From Siniperca chuatsi (lineage: Eukaryota; Chordata; Actinopteri; Centrarchiformes; Sinipercidae), in contig NC_058045.1 in NCBI RefSeq assembly GCF_020085105.1, positions 9,150,333 through 9,214,332 of the forward strand: a DNA stretch of 64,000 bases, in the 5' to 3' direction. Numbering within the stretch: position 1 is the first letter of the stretch; the number at the start of each line of letters is the position of its first letter. Made by a program: the position numbers and the translations under genes. Of the stretch, positions 1 through 11,500 are shown piece after piece. The notes below the pieces were generated by a model. The model saw only the letters and a list, made by a program, of their open reading frames with translations. It made no database searches and was not told the origin of the DNA.

Positions 1-915
1 AATCATTATTGTATGGGGTGTTTTCATTGTCTTTGTAATGAGCAGGTCATTATTTGTGGCAGATGTTATTCCTGTATGAAAAAAACCTTAAAATATGATC
101 TGTGCTATTTTGTGATGAGTCCCCAAATCCCACTAATGAAGCATGCTCCTTAAAATTAAATCTTCACCGTTCTCGCTATTTCTCTCCTTTTTACTCGAAC
201 TTTCTTTTTGCCCATTATGAATTCACACAGTTCACTCTCTCTTCCTCTCACACTGTCATTTGTCTACTCTGAGCTTTTGCTGATGTGAGTGATTTATTCA
301 CATCTCAAATTCAGTCTCATGGCGAAATGTGAATAACGTCTGTGTCCCCGGGGCAGCTGGCTGGTCACATCTGAATACACTTCCCTCCATCTCTGCCTTT
401 CATTTACATTCTTATTTTGCTTTAGCATACTAAAAATTATCTCTCTGGATGTTCTACAAAGGATTTAATGTAATAACATCAAACTTTGTACCAATAATGG
501 TCTCGAATTTTAGTCATTTTAGTTTTGCAAACATCAAAAAGTTTTTCTATCAGTCTACTTTGCTACAAGATAAGTGTGTAGGTGGTATTAGCAACAATGG
601 TCCATTGAAGTACCATGAGTGCCTTAACAATGCATTAGGCAGAATATCTTCTGTAAAAATAATATACAGTACTTCACATAGCACTTATCAAACAAAACAC
701 TTAACAACCTAAATCACAAAACCAGGAGAGAGAGGAGTGTTCTATCTTCCAGTGTAGGCACTGTAAATGTGATATGGACACAGCTCTGCCCAAACAATGA
801 AATAAAAACTCTGTCTTAAACAGCAGCAAGCAGGTATTTTGTCAAGAAAAAGTTATCATAGTCACCATATTGTCTTTTTGATACATTCCAGTATAAAACA
901 AGACTACAGCCAATC
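1..915. other. Intergenic, nothing recognised
   Basis: AT-rich sequence with one chance frame at 449-712. No splice-flanked exon, RNA gene or repeat seen. Confidence 0.5.
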
Positions 916-1375
916 TAGGTTAGCTAAATGCTAACATCAGCATGCTAACATGCGCGCAATAATGCTAACATGCTGGTATTTAGCAGGTATAATGTTTCCC
1001 ATGTTCACATCTTAGTTTTGTGTTTTAGCATGCTAACATTTGCTAATTAGCACAAAACATAAAGTATAGCTAAGGCTGCTGGGAATGTCATAAATTTGCA
1101 GAAATTAGGTCATAAAGCAAAGTAGTGGACAAATTTAAATTGTGACCTGATGATGGCAGTATATGAAATGTTGAGGGATCACCAACAATTTGTCCTGAGG
1201 ACAACATGCCTGTAATAAATTTCACGGCAATCCATCCAATGGTTGTTATGATATTTCACTCAAAACCACAAATGTAAACCTCATGAAAAGTCAATGGATC
1301 ACTAAAGTCAGTAGGATTTATCCTCTGGGGAACATGAATGTTCAATATTTCAGCAATAGTTAGTTAAAGTTTAGA
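916..1375 (+). repeat. Dispersed repeat family A, copy 1
   Basis: Begins AAATGCTAACATCAGCATGC and runs through TTTAGCAGGTATAATGTTTC and GACCTGATGATGGCAG to CACTCAAAACCACAAATGT. Copy 2 at 8059-8508 aligns over the full length and a partial copy lies at 34917-35120. A non-autonomous DNA transposon is likely, but no coding part is visible. Confidence 0.7.
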
Positions 1376-1587
1376 CACTCACAGAAGAAAGTACTTGAAA
1401 ATAAGTTTAGCATACTTTTACTGAAAAAACTAGGAAATATTCATCCCTGTTATTTATGTTTATACAAACTCAGAATTATTTAGAAATATAGTTTGAGCCA
1501 GTGACATTAAAGACATCGCTGGCCTAAAATAACTGCAGTAACATTTTGAAGGAACTGATCACATTGACTTTGTCTTTAGCTTTTAGT

Positions 1588-1591
<4 letters not shown>

Positions 1592-1659
<68 letters not shown>
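1592..1659. repeat. (TA)n microsatellite, 34 units
   Basis: Uninterrupted TA dinucleotides followed by ACACAC. Confidence 0.95.
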
Positions 1660-1667
<8 letters not shown>

Positions 1668-2989
1668 AGGATCAGCTATCAGCATATGAAAATAAAGCAC
1701 TGATGGTCAATGTTGCTGATTTGGGAAATAAAGCTATGCCTACGATCTGAGATATTCTGCCACACCAGAATCAGCAGGTTGGCTTGGCTCCTTATAGAGA
1801 CAGTCTGATACAATCAAACCAATTGTCTCACCAGTCAGTCTGGATCCTGTTTTTATCCAAATGAGCACACACCTAGAACAAAGTCAATAGAAGAGCTTGT
1901 CTTGTGAAAACGATCAAACACTTTGTATTTCTCTTCATCCAGCAGCTACATGTTGGATGTTCAGTAAAACAAAGAACAGGGTACACAGGGCAATTAGAGC
2001 TGTTAAGGGGGACAGGAGGGGATGTGATCCCCCCGTCCCTCGTGGCAATTATGTGCTTGCCAGAGAGCTTTCATATTTTCACCAGGCAGAGCAGAGACTT
2101 CAAGAGTGTAAGCTAGGGTTTCATTTCACCTCCCGTTGGAGACGAAAGAAAGATACAGTACTCTCAGTCCTCTCTCTTCTCATCGATGCAACGACCGACC
2201 TATCAGCATGATACGGGACAAATCAATGTGTGCATTTACATGAGAACGTCTTTGATGAGCTGAGGTTGTTTAAACCTCACTCAGCTAGATATCAAGGCAC
2301 TAGATGGGCCTGATGCAGACTTAAAAGTGACTTCTGATTCACCTGCTCTTAAAATAGCCAGATTTTGAGTTTATTTACTTTTTGAGCTGAAGCAACACAA
2401 ACTTTTACTCAAGACATTTATTAAAGGAGCAAACAATATGTGCATGTTCTATGCAGGTCTATCATCATCAATGTGTTACACTTGAGGAGTTAAATTGTGC
2501 CTATTTATTAGTGATACAAAGAAAACTCATTTCTTCATTTATTTTTCTCCCTCCTGTTTTTCCTGTGCCTGTGGGCTTCGTGGTGTTTGTTGAGGTGTGA
2601 ACCTTGACAAAGACAATACTGTTCACCCACTCATAGCCTCAGCTCTAATCTCTCATCTTGCCAGACAATTTATCACCCAATCTTCCTCCTTTATCATTGG
2701 CAACAAGCTCCTTTATAATCTATTTTTTCACATTCTACTGCACATTTACGTCTCCCTGTGGGCCACAGTTCAAGATGTTTCCCAATGGATAATTTATATA
2801 TGACTTTACCCAGTTTCAAAGGTATTTTCCCAGAATGTTACAACTAGTAAATATCACAATATATTGTTATATATTGGACTAATCATAGCACAACCTACAT
2901 GGAGCAAAGCAACAGCAGTTGGCAAGATGAAACTGGTTGTAGACTAGATTCAGAGGCAACATGAGACTGCTAGATGTGCAAGACCAGTC
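1660..2989. other. Intergenic, nothing recognised
   Basis: Short overlapping frames at 1897-2211 show no domain and no codon pattern of a gene. Confidence 0.5.
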
Positions 2990-3640
2990 TCTGAGGCAAA
3001 ACAGGGTCAGTGGATAAGTTGGGAGAGTGTAGAAAATAAGAAACTTAGCTTCCCCCTAGCTGGGGGAAGTGTGGCCAAAATCTTAGTAAATGGATAGGCA
3101 AGGACCCAGCATGCCCTTTATGTTCAGGTATAGCTTCACTTTAGCACATTCTGTCAGGGTGTAAAATAAAGCCTGTCTCAAGGGCAATATATGTGGAGAC
3201 ATAATCAAGCGCTTTAAGTGTCTAGCAGCAGCCATTGAGTGTAAGCACTTAGAAGTAAACTCACTGGATGCAAAAAGGAAATAGGATGGCATTTTGTTTG
3301 AGAGTGAACAAGTCAGGCAGCAAGCAATTTTTAACAGACATGATGGAGGACAGCTAAAGGCAGGGAGGGACTGGACAATGGGAGATAACCACCACTAATC
3401 TAAGACCATCTTGTGTTGTTTTCAGCACAGTGTGGTGTGTATTTTGTGGACCTGACAGTACCATGGGAGGATGCAACAAAAATGGCCTATGAGTGGAAAA
3501 AGCTTAGGGGTTTTGTTGGCAAATCAGTTTCATCATGTTGTTGGTTAATGGTGTCAGAGAGAAGTGTGTGCTTTGTTGACTGCCAAGGTGGGGTAGCTGT
3601 AGAAGATAGTTTGGTTATATGGTGACTCTGGCAGCATGCT
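2990..3640 (+). pseudogene. Decayed LINE fragment: zinc knuckle and restriction-like endonuclease region
   Basis: Read through stops and shifts, the + strand gives CPLCSGIASL, a stop, then HILSGCK around 3107-3162: a Cys-x2-Cys-x7-His-x4-Cys knuckle. After it come SQGQYMWRHNQAL and, one frame over, KCLAAAIE, phrases typical of the C-terminal part of fish LINE proteins with this knuckle. Further on, 3413-3520 reads CGVYFVDLTVPWEDATKMAY and then EWKKLRGFVGKS, resembling the DLTVPWE block of the endonuclease domain. Several stops and at least one frameshift show it is dead. The exact clade is uncertain. Confidence 0.6.
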
Positions 3641-4317
3641 AGTTAACTTACTGGGCTAGTTAGTTTAACAGGTTGTTTGGTTAATTTGGTGGTTCAATAG
3701 GCATGCCAGTTAGCCTAACATATTGTTAGAAAAATGTGATGTGGTAGCTATGAGTGTATGCTTTGTTGCTTGCTAAGATGAGGTAGCTGAGGGTGATTAT
3801 TTGGCTATTGCTTGGTGGATTGAGGAGCATGCTACTGGTGATAGCAACATGCTGGTTAGCTTGACATGGTTGTAGTTGGTTAGCATGCTGTTAGCTGTTG
3901 ATATTGTAGACAAAAGTGAGTATAACCCGCTATCAAGGGTTGTGTTGAGTGTGTCGGTGCAGGTAAAGAGGGGGGTGGATCTAGGACGCTGGAACACAGT
4001 AAGTATTTTGGTGTCGTGGGCCCAACTCAACAAAACACCAGTTATTGAGAGGGTGCCCACCTCATGACCCTGTAGACTTGCCTGCCCTCTTAAACTCACA
4101 CACAAATAAATTTTCATGCCATGTTCCTTTATTTGGTAAGACAGGTCAAGGGACATAATTTAAGAAAAGTTCCTAATACCAGAGGGGTTGCTAATTAGTG
4201 GCTAGTGGAACCAGTTATACAGTGATGCTGGTGGGACAAATGTGTGGTCCATTTCATTCAGGTGAAGTTGTCTATCAAGCATGTTAGGCCAGCCACTGTA
4301 GCAGATACAATGTTGAT

Positions 4318-4420
4318 ATAAGGCTGGGTCATGCCGTCGAGTATCTGCTCTTTTTTTGGGTGAGGGTAGGATTCAAGGATGCTTTAAAGGTGCACTAGGT
4401 CAGAGAATGGTGTGAAAAGT
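4318..4420. repeat. Short repeat, first of a pair flanking the L2/CR1-like LINE
   Basis: AAGGCTGGGTCATGCCGTCG, then GAGTATCTGCTCTTT and a GGGTGAGGGTAGGA stretch, ending AGAGAATGGTGTGAAAAG. A diverged copy lies at 7927-8036, on the other side of the LINE. Confidence 0.5.
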
Positions 4421-4507
4421 TTGCTGATATAACTAGTAACTATGTAAGACTAGTGTTGCCTGTGATGGGGCCCAGTAGATATATGACGGCACAGCCTGAT
4501 ACCCACT

Positions 4508-7500
4508 GCAGGCAAGGCAAGTTTATTTGTACAGCACATTTCAACAACAAGGCAATTCAAAGTGCTTTACATAAAACATAAAAACAACATAGCACATTTA
4601 AAAACACTTAGAGTTAAATAGAAAATAAAAACAAGATAAAACAGGAGAGTAAAAGTTACAGTGCAGTGTAAGAAATTAATCATTATTTGATTTAATAAAA
4701 GGCAGCGGCAAACAGAAAAGTCTTCAGTCTTGATTTAAAAGAACTAAGAGTTGCAGCAGACCTGCAGTTTGTTCCAGATATGTGGTGCATAAAAACTGAA
4801 CCCTGCTTCTCCATGTCTCATTTTGACTCTGGGGACAGAAAGCAGAGTCATGGTTCATAACATAGCATCAGATCAGAAATGTACTTTGGCCCTAAGCCAT
4901 TTAGTGCTTTATAAACCAACAGTAGTATTTTGAAATCAGTTCTTTGACAGACAGGAAGCCAGTGTAAAGACCTCAGAACTGGAGTGATGTGATCCACTTT
5001 CTTGGTCTTAGTGAGGACACAAGCAGCAGAGTTCTGAATCAGCTGCAGCTGTCTGATAGATTTTTCAGAGAGACCTGTAAAGACACCATTACAGTAGTCG
5101 AGTCAACTGAAGATACATGCACGGACAAGTTTTTCCAAATCCTGCTGAGACATAAGTCCTTTAATCCTGGATATGTTCTTAAGGTGATAGTAGGCTGACT
5201 TTGTAATTATCTTAATGTGGCTATTGAAATTCAGGTCTGAGTCCATGACTACACCAAGATTTCTGGCTTGGTTTGTGGTTTTTAACATTACTGGTTGAAG
5301 CTGAGCGCTGACTTTGAATTGTTCCTCCGCTCAGATGTGTAATTACCTATAGACACAAAGTAGTCCCTGTCTATTAAGTAGGATTCAAACCAGTTTAATA
5401 CTGTGCCAGAAAGTCCCACCCAGTTTTCCAGTCGGTCTAGTAATATGTTGTGGTCAACCGTGTCGAATGCAGCAATGAGATCCAATAATACCAAGACTGA
5501 AATTCTGCCACTGTCTGTGTTTAAGTGGATGTCATTGAAGACTTTAACAAGAGCAGCAGACTGAGACCCAAGAGAAGGCGGTTGTGGAAGGGAATGCCTG
5601 AATAAACCAGTCACCACAACCTTAGAAATGTTCAGACCGTTAGAGATGATTAAGTCCAGCGTGTACCCCTTGTTCTGTGTGGGCTCAATCACATGCTGAG
5701 TCAGTCCATAGTTATCAAGAACACAACACAGTTCTTTAGTCCCCCTGTCCTGGAGGTTGTCAATATGGATGTTAAAATCACCAACAATGACTACACAGTC
5801 AAAGTCAATACAGATTATAGACAGCAGTTCAGTAAAGTCTTAAAAGAAGTTTGTACAGTGTTTAGGTGGCCTGTCAATATTTAGAAATATAGCTCGAGAA
5901 CAGGAATTCAACTGAAGAGCCACATATTCAAAAGAAGCAAAATTTCCATAAGACATCTTCTTGCATTGGAGGGAATCATTAAACAAAATGGCAACTCCAC
6001 CTCCTTTCCTATTCACTCTAGCATCGCTCATAAAACTGAAGTTGGGAGGGGCAGACTTGATAAGAACAGCTGCACTGTTATCTTGGTCTAACCAAGCTTC
6101 AGTTAAAAACATGAAATTAAGATTGTGCTCAATAATAAAATCATTGATTAAAAATGTTTTCCTGCCAAAGACCTGACAGTGAATAATGATAAATTTAGTG
6201 TTTTAAAAGCATTATCTGCCAAATTTTCCACAGGCTGTGGCTGACAAGGAATGAATGCTAAATTTGATACATTTGAAGAATCAGTTGAATGCTTCCTGTT
6301 TCTTAGCAGATTCTCCATTCTTTTTTTTTACCTATCAAGACAGGAACTGAGCAAACTGCTGGCACACAGGGCCTGGCTTGTCCTGGGAAGAGTCATGAGT
6401 GCCATTAGCCTTGTAGCCTGGGCCCGGCAGATATCAGTTAGAGCCTGCTGTATTTTGTACACAAGCAACTGGACTGCTGTACTTTAATCAGGCTGGGGAG
6501 ACAGAGGATGATTCTGAGGCCGTCGCAGAAGGGGGGGAGGGGCTGGGTGCCATTACTGTGACAAATGTGTCAAAACTGGCTGAGGACTTAAAGCCAGTGG
6601 TGGAAGTGGGTGCCCAGGGGGGTTTATGGGGTGAAGAAGGTAAATCCTCACCGGTGGTTGTTGGTGAGTGGGGTGGAGACTCTTTCTCTCTCTGATGATT
6701 AAAGCTCTCTTCAGACGGGGGCTGGGGTAGCTCTCCTTCAAGGTTTCTGCCACGCTGTGTTGTGTCTTCCTCCTGTTTTGATTCCTCTTGTATCTTGTCC
6801 TTGGCAGAAGGAACAGATGGGTGACGCAGGAAGTAAAATAGGTTAGGGATGAACAGTTTAACTCCTGACTTGTTAAGGCAGAGTCCATCTGCTTTAAAAA
6901 AAAGTCCCAGAAAAAAGTTGAAATTGTCAATAAAATGCACTGAATGGACAGTGCATGCAGTTGAGAGCCATGTGTTCAGTGCCAGCAATCTGCTGAATCT
7001 CTCAACTCCTCTTCTGACTGGTGGTAGAGGGCCACTGATAAACACCTCAGCATTCAGAGAGCTGACTGTGTTCAACAGATCATTAAAGTCCCGTTTAAGC
7101 ACATCAGACTGTTGTTTCACAACATCATTGGTGCATGCGCAGTATGATATTTTCCACATTTGGATGTGCAACCACTTGGCTTTGCACCAAGAGAGTTCCA
7201 GGGAGGACTACCACTTTTAGATTTATTACCCAGTACACAGCCCTCCTGTTTCTTGGTAGTCTTGTTGGTGCTGATTAGCCATGTGTTAGCATGCTCTTGT
7301 CCACTGCTTTGAGTCCATGGTACACCAAGTGGTGTCAATACCACGTAGTCCATTCACTTCCACGTTCACTTCTAACCGGTGGATTTTGGTTTCCAGTGAG
7401 TTTGTGGAAGTCGTCCGTGGAGAAGGAGTGCATCTTGCTGCTAATTAGCTTTATCTAAGTATCCAGTCACTGTAGTACAGACTTGTGCTGTTGGTAGGCC

Positions 7501-7555
7501 GCACTCATGTAGTACTGAGGAGGTCATAAAAGTGCTGAAGATATGGCAATAGCTT
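4508..7555 (-). mobile_element. L2/CR1-like LINE relic, internally deleted
   Basis: The 3' end on the - strand is the familiar fish LINE tail (+ strand GCAAGGCAAGTTTATTTGTA at about 4513). Reading leftward: first-ORF material near 7350-6490 including the esterase-like SGPLPPVRRGVERFS block; an apurinic-type endonuclease piece at 6112-5840 (LTEAWLDQDNSAAVLI, RKGGGVAILFND); a reverse transcriptase piece at 5692-5288 with LLDLIAAFDTVDHNILLDRL; and the C-terminal piece at 5288-5103 (LGVVMDSDLNFNSHI). The catalytic YADD-type box is missing between the last two pieces, and the endonuclease C-terminus is joined abruptly to the transcriptase, so deletions have removed activity. Confidence 0.85.
6488..7171 (-). 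pseudogene. LINE first ORF, esterase-like (SGNH) region
   Basis: A 227-codon open frame covers IQMWKISYCACTNDVV, SLNAEVFISGPLPPVRRG, LLALNTWL and FKADGLCLNKSGVKLF. The last part resembles the D-x-x-H block of SGNH-type esterases with His replaced by Cys (DGLCLN where DGLHLN would be expected). A proline/serine-rich tail follows. The N-terminal part continues in another frame at 7353-7117, so the gene is broken. It belongs to the L2/CR1-like element around it. Confidence 0.6.
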
Positions 7556-7926
7556 ACTTTATCGGAATAAATTACAGTCCCAACGACTCATAAGTCCCAA
7601 TGATTCTGGGCCTAATCATAGGATAAAACTTAATATGATTACTGGGCTTCCATAGGAATGCTCACCCAACTTTTGGCACATTTTACTTTGTATTGATAAC
7701 AAAATGATAGATTTCTGATGATAGATTTTCTGATGCATTACTGAGGCAGAGGTACAGTGTTCATTTCCTTTCCTGCACACATTTTCTCTCTAAGCGCTTC
7801 TGCTTGTTGACAGCTCAACCTTTTAGCCGATAATAGCTGTTTGATATTTAAATTATGTATTCATGTTGTGCCTGTGTGAGTGTGTGTTAACAAGTCTAAG
7901 AGTCTGCAGCTTTGCTAGCGGCTCAG

Positions 7927-8036
7927 TAAAGGCTGGGCCAAGCTGCCGAGTATCTGCTCTTCACTTGGGTGAGAGTAGGAGTTAAAAGCAGCTTTAAGGT
8001 AGGTTAGGTCAGGGCTAGAGAATGGTGTAAAGCTGT
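7927..8036. repeat. Short repeat, second of a pair flanking the L2/CR1-like LINE
   Basis: AAGGCTGGGCCAAGCTGCCG, then GAGTATCTGCTCTTCA and GGGTGAGAGTAGGAG, ending AGAGAATGGTGTAAAG. Too diverged and long to be a target duplication; it more likely marks two copies of one repeat. Confidence 0.5.
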
Positions 8037-8058
8037 ACTTAGGAAAAGTGGTGCTTTG

Positions 8059-8508
8059 AACTAAATGCTAACATCAGGATGCTAACATGCTCACAATAAC
8101 AATGTTAACATGTTGATGTTTAGCAGGTATAATGTTTACCATGTTCACCATCTTAGTTTAGTGTGTAAGCGTGCTAACATCTGCAAATCAGTACTAAACA
8201 CAAAGTAAGTACAGCTGATGCTAATAGGAATGTCATTAATTTTGCAGGTAAAATAAAAATATGACCTGATGGTGGCGCTAGATGAAAAGTTAATCTACTA
8301 AAATTTATCCTGACATGAATGTGTGTACCAAATTTCATTATAATCCATCCAGTATTTGTTGAGACATTTCACTCAAACCCACAAATGTCCACCTCCGGGT
8401 GACGCTAGGGGAAAAGTCAGGGGATCACCAAAGTCAGTAAGATTCATCCTCTGAGGGCTGTACAGAATTTCATGACAATCTATCCAATAGTTGAGATTTT
8501 TCAGTCTT
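8059..8508 (+). repeat. Dispersed repeat family A, copy 2
   Basis: Same order of words as the copy at 916: CTAAATGCTAACATCAGGAT, TTTAGCAGGTATAATGTTTA, GACCTGATGGTGGCGCTAGA, ending with the CACTCAAACCCACAAATGTC block and a CACCAAAGTCAGTAAGATTC stretch. Confidence 0.7.
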
Positions 8509-11500
8509 TTTTAGCTACTAGACACAGATGAAAGTCATATTGTGGGTACATGCAGTTGTCTAAAAAGTTGGGATATTTCCTGTTCATACACATTATAAAT
8601 ATCTCATTAAACACTCCAAGTCTGTGTTGTAGCAGCAAAACAAGTGTTTTTATAAAATATTTAAACAGTGTTCAGTTTCTATGCATGCTGCATGGTGTTA
8701 GATTGTCTATCTGCAGTGCTCATGGATAGAGGGGAGAAGATAGCCCACATCAGCTATGAAATTATTCACCTCTTACACTGAGCAGTTTTATTTCTCAATG
8801 ATGAAATACTATGTAAATAGGATATGCAGCCATGTGCGTACATTCTTCCTAGAGGGTGAAGAGTGTGTTGATCCAGGGGAAAATCCTGAACAGCCCTGGA
8901 TTTATATCATCTGTGGTATACACGGTATCAAATAGATGTGGTTGTTAGGAGTGGTTTTGATCAATTACACTTGCATTTATTGGTTTAAAAGGTTCAAACA
9001 CTGTTAGTGTTTAACAAGCATACAGTCTTGTTGGTGCATCCAGTCAGCTGATGCCATAGTCAACACCTCTTTTAATGTCAAACCAGAATTAATTAGAATT
9101 AATCTGTTTTTAATGAAGTTATTAGCATTTCTTCTAGCTGAGACCTATTGGCACCTTATAATAAAGCTTACATTTTCATATATGTTTTTATTTCTTTTAT
9201 AACTTCCCTGGGACATCTTTCAGCTTGTGAAACATTTGTTTCATACATGATATAAAACCTGATTTGGCTCCTCACTACTACTCCGCCTCCGTTGTCAAAG
9301 CTGGGAGGTAAAATGCTCTCAAATCTGAATTAATCCTATGTTTGTGTTAATGATTTTTGCTGGCTGTTTGTACAAATAAGAGCCAGGTTCTCAAAATAGC
9401 CTTTGGCTGAGGCAAAGAGGAAATTTAATTATACTTGAAAGAAGGGACACCATTGTGCCCATAAGAAGAGCAGCTTAGGTGTTAAATATTTAGTTGGATC
9501 CCACGTAGCAGCACAATGTGCCAAAGCCTCGAAAAGCTCCTTCATATCAAAAGACCATTCCTATTTACTTAATCTTTTTGAATATACCAAATTATGCAAT
9601 CTGTATGCAGTGTTTAGGATGCAGATTTCCAAAGTGCTTTTCTAACAGGCAACACCTCGATTGTGTACCACAAATATTGCTCTGCTCTCGTTTTCTTGTC
9701 TGTTGTCAATCACTCTTTGTGGAAGTTATTCAGGGGAAAGGTAATTCAGTTTGTGTCCTGATTATTACTGGATTAGTGAGTTCTCTAATTCTCTCCAGGG
9801 TCGGATAGAGAAAATAATGATTCATCTCAAAGTAAACAATGATCCAAGGAAATGATTAACTGGCTGTGCATTTGCCCAGTCTGGTGGAGGCCAGGTCAAT
9901 AAACCTACATGCAGACCGAGTGGAGGAGAGAGCGGGGCTGCCTTTAAATAATACTTTGCCTCCTTCCATGTTTGAGCAACTGTTGGGCTAAAGCTGAGCC
10001 TCGTGGGAGATTCTCACTGATAAATAAACAGCCAACCACAGCTGACGGCTGCTCGTCATGCACCCTCCACCCCACTCCACCTCTCCAACCCCCATCTTTG
10101 TGTTTACATGTGACAGAAGAGGCGGCCACCAGGACTGTTGTACTCTTGATACAGTAAACTTTATGGATAACAGCCAATTTGAACAATGTTTCTTCTAGAG
10201 AGCAGAAAGCTTTATTCCTCGGGGAAAATACACTGTTACACAAAGTTCACCCCCCTCCAGAAATCATCTTTCTTCTTCCAGTGTCTGCTAACACATCCTT
10301 TCACCTAGTATTATTGGCTGTGGACAGTATTGGCTGATTCTTGCTCTTTTGGATTTGCTCCTGGATTTCCCACAGTCTTCTTGTTGTGATGCCTGGTTTT
10401 AGTTTTCTAAATCACAATCTTGCTCCTGAACAGCATGTCCTGCTTTCTTGAGGCAAGGGAGGATTAAAGGGATAAGATTTTTAACACATTTTTAAGGCTG
10501 TATGATTACCATGTGCAAGACATATCTCATGCTTTAAAAACATCCTGGAATCTTAGGACGTGAAGTGAGATGAAGCACAGCAGGAAAATTTAAGACTAAT
10601 GCCTAGAGGGCTGAAGAGGTTCGGATGTCTGTAAGGGAGCTGATAACAAGACCTTGGCGATACCAAGGTCCACTGAGGTGTTTAGTATATGGAGTTGATC
10701 TGCGACTTCTCTTAAAGGAGAATGATTTTGTATTATTTTTGAAAAAGAAAAAACAAGACAAAAATCATTTGAATCTCATAGTCAGCCTTTGTCGTTGGTG
10801 ATGAAATTGAGTGGCCTTGACCAAGAACCCTGATTTTCTTGCAATACAGGAAATGTTTTTTTTTTTAGTAAAGGGCTTTCTGTTTCCTCCCACAGTTTTT
10901 CGTTTTACATTCCTGCTGCATACACAAAGCAGTGAAAGTCAACAAACACTTCGTCATTATTATCTGGATCTATCTGAGACAATATTCAAATAACAATCTA
11001 TAACAGAAAGTTGTAGAATAATTAAGCAGTGTTCCACTTTTCTTATTGCCTTGTTGACTTGATATCCTACATAACCAACCTATGAGAGTACACCAGATCG
11101 GTTTTAATAGCTCCCTCTCTTCATCCACAATGATCAAACACCTTGTTCCAGACAATCTTATTTGAGAAAGACTGGGCAAGAGGCAAGAAATTGAGTTTCG
11201 TGATACTGAAACCCCGATTGGTTGCTGCAGGTTGGGGGTGGATGAAGAGTGTTGTTTGTTTGACAGGTTTGAGTGTGGGTGAAGACAAAGCACACATGCC
11301 TCCCACATCCCAGCCCCTTTCTTAGAGCCCATATTTTCTTGTTCATTGCTCAAATCGCATACAGCACATGCGCACATTTCTGTGCCTGCAGGCTAAATAT
11401 GGTACGTATTGAAAAATGTTATAATAAACAAAATGACAGTGAAAACATTACTGTCTCAACCCCTCATGTCTTTCCACCCAAACCATAATAATCTTGTCAG

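Noticed and set aside
3413-3625. A possible host exon reading FVDLTVPWEDATKMAYEWKK
   Set aside because: The phrase fits the endonuclease region of fish LINEs, and the knuckle motif just upstream belongs to the same element. It is a retrotransposon fossil, not a host exon.
9944-10243. 99-codon open frame on the - strand
   Set aside because: No domain, no splice context, and an overlapping + strand frame of similar quality at 9972-10157.
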